A stretch of 64,000 nt of DNA from Boswellia sacra (Eukaryota > Streptophyta > Magnoliopsida > Sapindales > Burseraceae): positions 1 through 64,000 of the forward strand of contig SNVD02012973.1 of assembly GCA_013180625.2 (NCBI GenBank), in the 5' to 3' direction. The translations under genes and the position numbers were made by a program. Under the pieces are notes generated by a model. The model saw only the letters and a list, made by a program, of their open reading frames with translations, made no database searches and was not told the DNA's origin. Shown here in pieces: positions 25,416 through 36,874 of the stretch. Each line of letters starts with the position of its first letter. Position 1 is the stretch's first letter.

Positions 25416-26690
25416 GGGCGTGTTTGGGAAGGGGGACAAAGGCTGAATTAGACTATTTTTTGGGATTAATTGTCCAATCCCTTGTTTGACTTTTTGAGAA
25501 GAGATTGGGACTATATATTTTTAGTCTCAATAGTATCAATCTCATAGAACAAGTAGTCTCATGTGGAATTGTGGAATTATGGGACTCAATAGTCTCAAGC
25601 TTTTACAAAATTTTTTTATTTTTATTATATTTTATAATATTATAATTAAAATATAATATAATAATAAATAAAAATAAATATTATTAAACTTATATTAAAT
25701 AATATTAAAAATACTTAAATCTTAATAAAAGAGTAATATTTAACAACTTTTCAATAAATATAATTTTTAGGTATATTTAAATATTTAATTGCGATGTAAT
25801 AGATAAAAGTTTTATTATAAATATTTTATTTTCCATAATATTACAAATTTTTTATTATAATTGACAATATTATAATAAAAAGATAATACAATAATAAATA
25901 AAAATAAAATATTATTAAATTCATATTAAATAATATTTAGAATACTTACTTTTATAAATAGTTATATTTAATAATTTTTTAAATAAATATAATTTCTAAC
26001 TATATTTAAATATTTAATAATGCTGTAATAAAATATTTTTATTATAAATATTTTATTTTCCATTTTGTAATAATTCATAAAATTATAATTAAAATGTAAT
26101 ATAATAATAAATAAAAATAAAATGTTATTAAATTCATAATAAATGACATTAAAAATACTTACATTTTCATAAAAGAGTAATATTTAATAGTTTTCAAGTA
26201 AATATAATTTTAAACTATAGTTAAATATTTAATTATGATGTAATAAAAATAATTTTTACTATAAATATTTTATTTTCCATTATATTTCAATTTCTCATTT
26301 TTATTATAATTCATAATATTATAGTTGAAATATAATAAACAATAAACAAAAATATAATACTATTAAATTCATATTGAATAATATTAAAATCTTACTTTTT
26401 CATAAAATAGTGATATTTAATAATTTTTAAATAAATATATTTTTTAAATATATTTAAATATTTAATTAACTAAAAATATGATGTACTAATAAATTAAAAC
26501 TTGAATAAAATTAAATTAGTTTGTATTTAAAAATAGATGTTTTAAAAGTTTATAGTATTCTAATATAGTTCAGTCCTATACTACACCAAATATAAGATAG
26601 CACTATATGTAATCCAGTTCAATCTAGTCCAATCCCAATCCAAATCATAATCTGTCCAATTCAGTCCAGTCTGGACTCCTAAACGCGCCC
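25416..26690. mobile_element. Terminal-inverted-repeat element (MITE-like) with internal tandem repeats
   Basis: The ends GGGCGTGTTTGGGAA (25416) and CCTAAACGCGCCC (to 26690) are imperfect inverted repeats of the type seen in PIF/Harbinger-related and similar MITEs. A 3-bp aaa repeat flanks them. About 1.28 kb, very AT-rich and non-coding, with four tandem units inside. Superfamily uncertain because the target duplication is short and low-complexity. Confidence 0.65.
25616..26500. repeat. Four degenerate tandem repeats of about 200-240 bp
   Basis: Units start near 25616, 25846, 26085 and 26299. Each contains the order aataataaataaaaataaa, attaaattcatattaaataat, acttactttt and tatttaaatatttaat. 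They fill most of the enclosing TIR element. Confidence 0.75.
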
Positions 26691-27448
26691 AAAGATTTCT
26701 GTAAAAGGACTATAGATAGATGATATATATATATATATATATGGTATTATATTTGTAATATACCTAAAAAATTAAATTTCTTGAATTATATTATGCAAAC
26801 TACACAGAAGGCATTTGACACGTCTAAATTTTGGTACGTTACCATGGAAATGGAATGTAACACAGTTGCTTTTAAATTAAGAAATTCTTGTTACTTGACC
26901 CTCGAATTTCCCGGGAAATTTCCCGTTTCAAAAGGCAAAATACAAGACTCTCTCAGCCTTGCATTTATACTTTCCTTTAGATTTGCGTTCATTTGTAACT
27001 GCACAAACGACTATTCTGCCGTAGTATCTTTTAACTCTTCAACAAACACAAAAACAAAACAAACCCCCATTACACTAATCTTTATCTTCTTCACACCAAA
27101 ACTAAATTACCATTCACTTCTCCCTTTCCTGTAGGTGTAGAATAGTTTATATCTAATCGCCGGTGTGCTGTGTCGCTCCGGCGAGACTTTATTTCCAACC
27201 AATCAATTAATTAATTTGGTTGTTTTGATATTAATTGGCTAGGTTGGTCTCCTTTTAATTTCCTTTTTTTTTAATTTCTTGGACAACATGAAAGAATTTG
27301 CTAGCCAAGGATTTGAATCAATGTGTAATATCCTTGTTATGCTTTGCTTTTCATTTATTATAGTTTATGTATGCAGATTATTAATATAGGGTTTATTATT
27401 TTTTTTTTCTCAAAAGTAGTGAGTGATTAGTGAAGGTAGAAGTTGAGC
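26691..27448 (+). promoter_or_regulatory. Upstream region and 5' leader of the MRF gene
   Basis: Contains a (TA)n run at about 26724-26743 and a TATA-like tttatactt near 26967. The segment 27050-27135 is pyrimidine- and CA-rich as in plant leaders. A possible leader intron ends at an acceptor gtatgcag near 27376. Transcription start not determinable by eye. Confidence 0.4.
27288..27389 (+). other. Candidate upstream ORF in the MRF leader
   Basis: A 33-codon frame from ATG at 27288 to TAG, starting MKEFASQGFESMC with a hydrophobic C-terminal half (MLCFSFIIVYV). If the segment is retained in the mRNA it would precede the MRF start. It may instead be spliced out with a leader intron. Confidence 0.3.
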
Positions 27449-30274
27449 ATGATGGAATACAGCGATGGTTTTGTATCAAAAGAGCATCCGGAACTTTTCC
27501 GGGCTGCTTCAGAGAGTGCAGATCCGTTATCTGTTACTCCACTGAAGCTCTCTCCCAAGTCTCCAAGTTCTCCAATGTCACCAAAGAGACATTCCAAACA
27601 TGGCTCAGGTAGTGGTGGCAGCCCTGGCAAGGGTAGTCCTCCCAAAGGGAGTCCTGGGAAGGGTAGTCCACTCAAGTATGATCGCCGTTCAAATTCTCCC
27701 AAAGATGGCCACCCCAAAAAAGGTAGTTTTGATCAAATTTTACTTTTCATACTTGTTTCAAGTGATTTAGCTATCATTATCCACATTAGAGAACAAAGTA
27801 TAAATGTTAAATCTACAAATAGAAAACTTAACATAGCATACAGCATTAGAGCTAACGTGACCAAACGAAAAACATACCTCATCCCATCCATATTAACCTT
27901 TATATTTTGAATAAACTCTAAATCAAATAACTGTTTTAAACTAAACCATGGTTAAAAAAAATTATATTTATGATGATATTAACAATAACATATCTATGTA
28001 AAATTCTAAGTGGCTTTCTAGCTCATTATTTAATCGAAAGGATTTAATTATGCAGGAGGCTCTGAAGGAAAGGGCACCTGGGGAGGATTTTTTGATACGG
28101 ACGACAATCGTTGTCTTGATCCAAACGATCCAAACTATGATAGCAGTGAGGTAGTCAATTAATGGTACATCTTTCTATGTTTAACTATTCCTGCATTTCT
28201 TCTGCAAAATCATGCTTTCAGAATTTTTATAATAGTCTTTAATATAAGCAAACTCAATTTTATCCTTCTTGATCAGGATACCAGGACTTTTGTTATTTTC
28301 AAATTTATATTGGGTTTCAGGATTTTATTCGGAAACTGTTTATGAAACATATTTCAGTAACATATTTTCATCAAATTTTCTTGTCTCCCTTGTCTTCAAA
28401 AGCAAATAATTACCCAAATTCTAAACAAACATGCCTATTGGGTGCAGGAATTTGAAAATCTAAACGCAAGGAGATCGGAAGTGGATTTGGAAGAGTACAA
28501 GAAGAAGGCAACAATAATTGTCCAGGAATATTTTACCACTGATGATGTTGTTTCAACTGCAAATGAACTGAGAGAACTTGGAATGCCAAGCTACAACTAT
28601 TATTTTGTAAAGAAGCTTGTCTCAATTGCTATGGATAGGCATGACAAGGAGAAAGAAATGGCTGCTGTTCTGTTATCAGCAGTTTACGCGGATGTCATTG
28701 ATCCACCACAAGTTTACAAAGGATTTACCAAATTGGTGGAGTGTGCAGATGACTTGATAGTAGACATTCCGGACACTGTTGATGTACTAGCACTCTTCAT
28801 AGCTAGAGCTGTGGTTGATGACATACTGCCGCCAGCATTTCTGAAGAAACAAGCAGCTGTGTTGCCGAGGGACTCAAAAGGAGTTGAGGTGTTGAAGAGA
28901 GCTGAGAAGGGTTACTTGGCAGCTCCTCTTCATGCTGAAATTATTGAGCGGAGATGGGGAGGTAGCAAGAACAAGACGGTTGAGGAAGTGAAGAACAGAA
29001 TACACAATTTGCTTGTAGAGTATGTAGTGAGTGGTGACAAGAAAGAGGCTTGCAGATGCATCAAAGACTTGAAAGTTCCATTTTTCCATCATGAAATAGT
29101 TAAAAGGGCACTTACAATGGCAATGGAGAGACGCCAAGCTGAAGGGAGATTACTAGATTTGCTCAAGGAAGCTGCTGAAGAAGGTTTGATCAATTCTAGC
29201 CAAATAACAAAAGGGTTTACCAGGATTATTGACACTCTTGATGATTTGTCACTTGACATACCAAATGCAAGACGAATATTGCAGTCTCTGATCTCCAAAG
29301 CAGCTTCCGAGGGCTGGTTGAGTGCTTCCTCTTTGAAGTCACTCTCATTGCAGCCAGGGAAGAGATCATTGGCAGATAGTGCTACTAAAATATTTAAGAC
29401 AAAGGCTCAATCAATTATTCAAGAGTATTTCTTGTCTGGTGACATTTTGGAAGTAATCAGTTGCCTAGAATCGGAGAACAGTACTTCATCAGATGAACTG
29501 AATGCTATTTTTGTTAAGAGATTGATAAATTTGGCAATGGATAGAAAGAATAGGGAGAAGGAAATGGCTTCTGTTTTGTTGTCATCTTTGTCTTTCCCTG
29601 CAGATGATGTGGCTAATGGATTTGTAATGTTACTTGAATCTGCGGATGACACTGCTCTAGATAATCCAGTTGTTGTTGAAGACCTTGCAATGTTTCTATC
29701 TAGAGCAGTGGTGGATGAAGCCTTGGCACCACAGCACTTGGAAGAGATGAGAAGCCAGTTTTTGGGGCCAGAATCGCTTGGCAGCAAAGTGCTTCAGATG
29801 GCAAAGTCGTTGCTAAAGGCCAGACTATCTGGGGAGCGGATTTTAAGATGCTGGGGTGGTGGAGGAAGCAGTAGGCCTGGTTGGGCAGTTGAGGATGTGA
29901 AAGACAAAATTGGAAAGCTGCTAGAGGAGTATGAGTCTGGAGGAGAAATTAGGGAGGCCTTCCGCTGCATAAAGGAATTAGGCATGCCATTTTTTCACCA
30001 TGAGATTGTCAAGAAAGCACTTGTGACTGTTTTTGAGAAGAAGAATGACAGACTCTGGGGCTTGCTCAAAGGGTGTTTTGGCTCTGGACTCATAACCATG
30101 AACCAGATGATGAAGGGTTTTGGCAGAGTTGCAGAATCTCTTGATGACTTGGCCTTAGATGTGCCTGATGCTGAGAAACAATTTGCCAAATATGTTGAAA
30201 GAGCCAAGGCTGAAGGCTGGTTAGATTCCTCATTTTGTTTCAGCAAAAATGCAAAAGAGAATGGAAATTGGTGA
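27449..30274 (+). CDS. MA3-domain translation regulatory factor (MRF/ECIP1 family)
   Basis: Three coding exons, 27449-27722, 28056-28150 and 28448-30274, join in phase to 731 codons. The first ATG (27449) is followed immediately by a second (27452); either gives the family-like EYSDGFVSKEHPELF start. Residues 25-91 are Ser/Pro/Gly-rich with many SP sites (KSPSSPMSPK). A conserved GTWGGFFDTDD segment follows near 98. Then come four MA3 domains at about 136-255, 300-415, 440-552 and 603-715, with FVKKLVSIAMDRHDKEKEM and FFHHEIVK signatures. In Arabidopsis these factors bind eIF4A and are phosphorylated downstream of TOR-S6K, promoting translation in energy stress (family knowledge). No breaks were seen. 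Which paralogue (MRF1-4) it corresponds to was not decided. Confidence 0.95.
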
Positions 30275-30392
30275 AGGCAGTTGCTCTACAGAATCACTAC
30301 TAGCACATGAATACAAATTTTGGTCACCACCCAAACCACACATTAATTAAAATCTTCTCAAATGAGCCTCAAATTTAGTCTCATAGATGCCT

Positions 30393-30590
30393 CTGATCAG
30401 CTTTGATTGCATACTTGTTAATTTGCTGGTAAGAGTTGGCTATGAGTAGGAGTTAAAAGTTTTCTGGAGCTTGTTATTTCTTGTAGTTTATGTATTTTTC
30501 AGAAAAATTTATAAGCTATATGGAGCCTGATATGATTTTTGTAAATTGTCCTGGTGCTCACTATCAGTGCATAGATATATAAATGCACAA
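30393..30590 (+). repeat. MRF 3' UTR segment, duplicated at 32409-32590
   Basis: The order gagttggc, agtaggagtta, ttgtagtta, ttataagct, tggagcctgatatg, taaattgcc and cactatcagtgcata is repeated about 2 kb downstream with moderate divergence. Confidence 0.7.
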
Positions 30591-31729
30591 ATAACATCAA
30601 ATAAGTTCAATCATATATAAATGAATTATTTGCGAATTAGAGAACTTTCTCTTTTCTTTCTTTTTTTCTTTTTTTACGTTTTTCATTTTTAATAACACCC
30701 AAGTGCCTGGTACGCTCAAAGAGTCACTACAAGTTTATTTTTAATATTCATTAAATGATTATTCCATCAATGGAAAAAAAATTGAACATATAGTAAAGAG
30801 AAATGATTTTTTTTTTCATTTACTTTTGATAATCTAAAGGGTTATTGAAATGAACAAGGTAATTAATCTTTCTTCAAAGTTCAAACACATAAAACTTTTC
30901 TATGACGTCCTAGCATAGGCACTGTCTACTCTTCATCTTCAATATAAGAACTTGTGAATGGAAATGGGAGAGAGATAAAATTCTAATTCCTTCAAAAATG
31001 ATAAGATCTTTGGGGGGTTAAAGAAGAAGGGGTTGATAACTCTGATTTCTAATTTTTTTTTTCTTTTTTTACAAAACTTCTTCATGTAAAGACTACGTGA
31101 TTTAGATTAGAAGAATCGTATGATTTTGTGAAAACATATGCTATGGTTCAAATACAAAATCAATCCTATTTATAGAAACAATTGGCAATTAAATCCAATT
31201 TTTCCCATACATTTCATATCTGTATTAGTGCGAAATGAAGGTTAGGCTTCAAGTTGTTTAAGAATAGTAGCATTGTGTTTTCTCTACCATTTGCCTATTC
31301 ATTTCGGCAGTCAAATTGCTAACCATGATAGTGTGATTCATGATCTTGTAAATATTTTCTCAAACAAGTGTGATATCAATATTATCTAATCAACCAACCT
31401 TATTCCTTCTGTTTTTGTAATGAATTTCTGTTCATTACAAGTGTCAACATTCTTACCAAAACCAGGACAGAAAATGTAGAACTGAAAAAAAAATCAAACA
31501 AATTATTACTAAAATTTCCTTTATATAGAGCCGTCAGTAATATCATTAAGATTTGGGAATGAGATTCATACATAAAAGCATTTAGTAATATCCAACTGAT
31601 TTTAAAGAAATTGCTTATTCCCTAAAATCCAAATCTTCAACTCTAATGCTGGTTTAGTTTCTTATATTTTTAATTATTCGTTTAAGGTTTACATAAGGGT
31701 AAGTGAAAAAATAAAAAAATTACAAGGAT

Positions 31730-31730
<1 letters not shown>

Positions 31731-31766
<36 letters not shown>
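31731..31766. repeat. (GA)n microsatellite
   Basis: About 18 GA units. Confidence 0.95.
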
Positions 31767-31769
<3 letters not shown>

Positions 31770-32108
31770 TTTGTGAATTTATCATTGAGAAGAAAGATTG
31801 AAATAAAATTAAAATATAATAAGTTTACGTGTTCCTAAAAATAATAATCTCAAATCTCATCCGAAAATTCGAATGATGGGTTAAATGGTGCAGTACTACA
31901 AATTATTTTCTACGTCATTCTATCACCTATTTAATATACGTCACTTAAAATAAGGTTTGGGATAATATTTTGAGAAAAAAAAAAAGAAACAATATTATTA
32001 TAACATAATTTGATTTGGACTTTCACTTGTAGTTTTGTATTAAATTTAATATAAATTAATAAATATGTCTTATTCTTAGTCAATTCATTGAAAGCAAATA
32101 AGAGCCTT

Positions 32109-32110
<2 letters not shown>

Positions 32111-32155
<45 letters not shown>
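32111..32155. repeat. (TA)n microsatellite
   Basis: About 22 TA units. Confidence 0.95.
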
Positions 32156-32157
<2 letters not shown>

Positions 32158-32408
32158 GATTGAAAGTTTTTTATCATTATTTTGTTTCGACTAGGATTAG
32201 GAGTAGAATGTATCTACTGTTGAGATTATGAATTTCTGTAAAATAGAATGAGAGTTGTTGGGTGGATTGGTTTGTGTACATACTTAAACCTTTAAAAAAA
32301 ATTATTGGTAGACGATTTTCTTATCCAATTCAATTTATTTTTCTTTACTTATGCTATGAACTTTGCTGATCTAATCACAAATTCGTCCAAAAATAAATAC
32401 ACAACTTT

Positions 32409-32590
32409 TCTGATTAGGTTTGAAAGAGGATACTGCATTCTTGTTTCTTGGTATGAGTTGGCGTATGACTAGGAGTTATTTTGTAGTTATATATTTTTTA
32501 TTTAAAAAAAAATTATAAGCTCTGTGGAGTCTAATATGGTTTTATAAATTGCCTTAGCACTCAATATTAGTGCATAAATATATTAAAGTA
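32409..32590 (+). repeat. Diverged second copy of the MRF 3' UTR
   Basis: Similar to 30393-30590 (same order of blocks, several indels). No MRF coding sequence accompanies it. Confidence 0.65.
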
Positions 32591-32828
32591 TTATGCCATC
32601 GTTGAAATGGAAGAAAGTTCTCACCAAATAAACCACAATAATCATAATAATAAAGGATATATTCAAATAAAATAAACTCTTATTCTCATGATTTCCTTAT
32701 TGCTTATCTTTCTGTGCTACAATTTTGTGAAACATCGCACATAGTTTGGATAACATATGCAAGAAGAGGATCAAGATGGGCTTTGAACTGGGTATGGACC
32801 ATTAAGCACTTCATGATTGGACCTAAAA

Positions 32829-34835
32829 CTAAATCCAGAGGGAAGGGAGTTTTTTGTCTCCAACTGGGTTTCGATCATTAAGTACGTCATGACTTGGCTC
32901 AAAACTAAATCGAGAAATAAGCTTTAGCAAATGAGACTTTTTATCTCCAATTGAGTTTGAATTATTAGGTACATAATGATTTGGCTTAAAATTAAATTGA
33001 GAACCAAGCTTTAGAGAAGGTGGATTTTTGTCTCCAATTATGTTTGGACCATTAGGTACATCATGATTTGGCTCAAAACTAAATCGAGAACGAACCTTTA
33101 GAGAAGGAGACTTTTTGTCTCCAATTAGGTTTGGATCACTAGGTACATCATGATTTGGCTCAAAACTAAATCGAGAACGAAGCTTTAGAGAATGGGGCTC
33201 TTTGTCTCCAATTGGGTTTGGACCATTAGGTACATCATGATTTGGCTCAAAACTAAATCGAGAACGAACCTTTAGAGAAGGAGACTTTTTGTCTCCAATT
33301 AGGTTTGGATCACTAGATACATCATGATTTGGCTCAAAACTAAATCGAGAACGAAGCTTTAGAGAATGGGGCTCTTTGTCTCCAATTGGGTTTGGACCAT
33401 TCGATACATCATGATTTGACTCAAAACTAAATTGAGAATGAAGCTTTAGAGATGTAGGCTTTTTGTCTTCCATTGGATTTGGACCATTAGGTACATCATG
33501 ATTTGGCTCAAAACTAAATCGAGAACCAAGCTTTAGGGAAGGAGGATTTTTGTCTCCAATTGGGTTTGGACCATTGGGTACATCATGATTTGGCTCAAAA
33601 CTAAATTGAGAACGAAACTTTAGAGAATGAGGCTTTTTGTCTCCAATTGGGTTTGGACCACTAGGTACATCATGATTTGGCTCAAAACTAAATCGAGAAC
33701 GAAGCTTTAGAGAATGGGACTCTTTGTCTCCAATTGGATTTGGACCATTAGGTACATCATGATTTGGCTCAAAACGAAATCGAGAACGAAACTTTAGAGA
33801 AGTAGGCTTTTTGTCTCTAATTGGGTTTGGACCACTAGGTACATCATGATTTGACTCAAAACTAAATCGAGAACGAAGCTTTAGAGAATGGGGCTCTTTG
33901 TCTCCAATTGGGTTTGGACCATTCGATACATCATGATTTGACTCAAAACTAAATTGAGAATGAAGCTTTAGAGATGTAGGCTTTTTGTCTTCCATTGGAT
34001 TTGGACCATTAGGTACATCATGATTTGGCTCAAAACTAAATCGAGAACCAAGCTTTAGGGAAGGAGGATTTTTGTCTCCAATTGGGTTTGGACCATTGGG
34101 TACATCATGATTTGGCTCAAAACTAAATTGAGAACGAAACTTTAGAGAATGAGGCTTTTTGTCTCCAATTGGGTTTGGACCACTAGGTACATCATGATTT
34201 GGCTCAAAACTAAATCGAGAACGAAGCTTTAGAGAATGGGACTCTTTGTCTCCAATTGGATTTGGACCATTAGGTACATCATGATTTGGCTCAAAACGAA
34301 ATCGAGAACGAAACTTTAGAGAAGTAGGCTTTTTGTCTCTAATTGGGTTTGGACCACTAGGTACATCATGATTTGACTCAAAACTAAATCGAGAACGAAG
34401 CTTTAGAGAATGGGGCTCTTTGTCTTCAATTAGGTTTGGACCATTGGGTACATCATGATTTGGTTCAAAACTAGATGGAGAACCAAGCTTTAGAGAATGG
34501 GGCTCTTTGTCTCCAATTACGTTTGGACCATTAGGTACTTCGTGATTTAGCTCAAAATGAGAACCGAGTTTTAGAGATAGAGGCTTATTGTCTCCAGTCG
34601 GGTTTAGACCATTAGATACATCATGACTCGGATCAAATCCAATACCGACTTTGGAAACAAATCCATTTTCATGACTATCCAAAGTAGATATCACAAGAGC
34701 CTCTTGAAGAAATGATTTTGAAGAAAATTTATTGGGCACAAAAAACTCTCGAGAATCTTCATTTTGTCCTCTAACAATGAACAAATTGAAGAGAAAAATG
34801 AGGGCTACAAGCAACCTGGCTTTGAGAGTCTCCAT
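32829..34835 (-). CDS. Secreted polyprotein with about 21 CLE/TDIF-like peptide repeats
   Basis: An intronless 668-codon frame. METLKARLL opens a signal peptide (hydrophobic LLVALIFLFNLFIV, cleavage near residue 24). An ATG 20 codons upstream exists, but METLKARLL aligns with the neighbour's MKILKTSLL start. After about 60 unique residues the protein is a 29-residue repeat: a motif such as HDVPSGPNPIGDK plus a basic spacer like KPHSLKFRSQFSFEPN. The first 12 motif residues match the CLE peptide TDIF (HEVPSGPNPISN) at 9 positions, including the usual Pro4, Gly6, Pro7 and Pro9. Of 21 motifs, most keep P-x-G-P-N-P; the first and the last few are degenerate. Dibasic DKK sites and RSR-type sites recur in the spacers. 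The inferred role is a precursor of several apoplastic signalling peptides. No peptide has been shown here, and a structural cell-wall role is the alternative. Confidence 0.8.
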   Translation of the reverse strand: METLKARLLVALIFLFNLFIVRGQNEDSREFFVPNKFSSKSFLQEALVISTLDSHENGFVSKVGIGFDPSHDVSNGLNPTGDNKPLSLKLGSHFELNHEVPNGPNVIGDKEPHSLKLGSPSSFEPNHDVPNGPNLIEDKEPHSLKLRSRFSFESNHDVPSGPNPIRDKKPTSLKFRSRFRFEPNHDVPNGPNPIGDKESHSLKLRSRFSFEPNHDVPSGPNPIGDKKPHSLKFRSQFSFEPNHDVPNGPNPIGDKNPPSLKLGSRFSFEPNHDVPNGPNPMEDKKPTSLKLHSQFSFESNHDVSNGPNPIGDKEPHSLKLRSRFSFESNHDVPSGPNPIRDKKPTSLKFRSRFRFEPNHDVPNGPNPIGDKESHSLKLRSRFSFEPNHDVPSGPNPIGDKKPHSLKFRSQFSFEPNHDVPNGPNPIGDKNPPSLKLGSRFSFEPNHDVPNGPNPMEDKKPTSLKLHSQFSFESNHDVSNGPNPIGDKEPHSLKLRSRFSFEPNHDVSSDPNLIGDKKSPSLKVRSRFSFEPNHDVPNGPNPIGDKEPHSLKLRSRFSFEPNHDVPSDPNLIGDKKSPSLKVRSRFSFEPNHDVPNGPNIIGDKNPPSLKLGSQFNFKPNHYVPNNSNSIGDKKSHLLKLISRFSFEPSHDVLNDRNPVGDKKLPSLWI
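33391..34434 (-). repeat. Two tandem 522-bp higher-order blocks inside the CLE-like polyprotein gene
   Basis: Six consecutive 87-bp units are duplicated head to tail (33391-33912 and 33913-34434). By eye the copies are identical apart from a few bases at the outer ends, which shows a recent in-frame expansion. Confidence 0.9.
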
Positions 34836-36874
34836 GTCGCTTCTATATCTATTTGCCACTTTTAAGATGAACACTGGACAGCGTACAAACGACAATCACA
34901 ATCTCTCAAATATATGTATGTGACATGTCATGAATGAAGCCATATCAACAAAATATGGAAACAAAATCTAAGTATATACTATGCATGAATACATACACTG
35001 AAGATGTGTGGTAATGGACTGACCATAAATATGCATCGATTTTTTTTAGTTAAGTTTGTTTTATTGTAATAAATAAAATGTATTTGTTGTAAGTTTATAT
35101 ATAATACTTATTATATGAGATTTTTTGTACCATATAATTTGTGTCAATCGTTTAAATCATTCTTTTATTCTTTTAAGGTTTATTTTATCCAATTTTAGTA
35201 TATGTTTAATACCTTTTTTGAATTATTATTTGGTTTTGATTTAGTTATATAATAAGGAGACTTAAAAAGGATATACCAATCAATTTTTTCCCTTACTGGA
35301 TCTCTCAAATAAACAGAAGAATCTGATGCACCAAGTATTTTTGGAATTGAATCTCTCTCAAATAAATAGAATAAATGATAAACAAATTTTTTTTGGTTAG
35401 TAAAACTTTTTTTTATTTTTCTATCTTATTCTAATAGTTTATAAATATTTATAATAGATTTTCTTACCCATTATTTCGCTGCAATAATAAATTAACAGAT
35501 GAGCAAGTGTATTCATGACTCATGATTTTTTAAATACATTAGAAGAGTTTATGGTTGTTATAGATTATCATATGTATAAACTCCAAAACGATTAAAATTA
35601 ATGATATTAGTAAGAGACTATCGTGATTTTTAAAATTTTTATGATTAAAATTAAGAGTAATTCTAGACTTACAATATTCATATAAATTAAACTCTACAAC
35701 ATGATACACCTTAACTCTATAACATGATGTGGCAGCCTACATAGTAAAAATTCATTGGAGGAGAAAAAAACAAAAATGGACGAGGGAAGTTACATCTCCA
35801 ATAAAATTTTGTCACTCAGGCTACCATGTCATAGAGTTTATACTCTATAAATGTTATAACTCTAGTATTATTTTTGTATAAGATGTTGTAATCAATTTTA
35901 AAACTTTCAATCTTTTGGGCTCAAAAGCGAGAATGTTGATATCAAAATGAATCTTCTTGTTGGAAGACTTATTGCATAATTGTTTTGTGTAAACCTCAAA
36001 TTGGATTAGGGAGTTTTCATTTGTGATTTGGAAAAATAAATGAATTACATAGGAATTGGAAATATGAGTGTATTCTCAAAATTTTTAGGATTAAAAATAT
36101 AATTTATATGTAATATTCAAAACTTGTTAAAAGTAGAAATTATGAAAAATACAAATAAAGCAACCTTTATTCATTTTCAAACTTTACATTTTAAAGAAAA
36201 TTTATTGTGTTCTTCGGTATCCTAACTCCTAAGGCGACATTCAACTTTGCTCTCAACTTTTTCAAATGTTGAACCATATCTCGGCAAATTAACATCCCAC
36301 TCAACATGCCATTTCACTCAGCATCAAGCCAATATCGCTTGAGAACTGTCTACAACTAGACAGTTCTATAGATGCTTGTCTAACTATCTAGTGATACTTA
36401 ATAAGCATTTAACACGCTTTAAGAATTGTTGAGTTTCACATAGGATTCAACACTCAGTTGATAAAAAAAAAAAAAAAAATTACTAGAACTCAAAATGACT
36501 CCTAGGAATTTTTTTTTGTAACACTATCCCTTTTTTATTTCAAATTTAAATACTTAATTATATAGGATGTATTTAAGTCAATATACTTAGGACTTGGAGG
36601 CAAGCTCCGGCAATAGCTCTTTTTTAAGTTGGTCTATTTAAAAGTCCCATAACTTACGCTTTGAGGTTCAATCATATGTCCCAGAGTTACGAAAAAGTTT
36701 AATTTTTATCATTCTGTTATTAAAATGAAATATTGTAATTGTATATTTTTTCATAACTGAACAAATTTCTCAATTCTCATCCAATAAAAACATAGATATA
36801 AATAAAATATAGACTTTTATTCTCAATATATATATATATATATATATCTTTTTAGCTACAGTAGACTGAACACA
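34836..36874. other. Intergenic sequence with promoter of the first CLE-like gene
   Basis: A minus-strand TATA-like catatattt lies near 34907, about 70 bp above the start codon. One MITE candidate is at 35652-35870 and an (AT)n run at about 36829-36849. No gene seen. Confidence 0.5.
35652..35870. mobile_element. Small MITE candidate
   Basis: About 220 bp with imperfect inverted ends: taattctagacttacaa on the left and, read in reverse, taatactagagttataac on the right. Further inverted matches (aactctacaacatgat with aactctatgacatgg) occur inside. Non-coding; exact ends and target site uncertain. Confidence 0.55.

Larger units (their letters stand above)
30275..32828. other. Intergenic region between MRF and the CLE-like cluster
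   Basis: Begins with the MRF 3' UTR (to about 30590). Holds microsatellites at 31731-31766 and 32111-32155 and a decayed second copy of the MRF 3' UTR at about 32409-32590. No further gene recognised. Confidence 0.6.
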
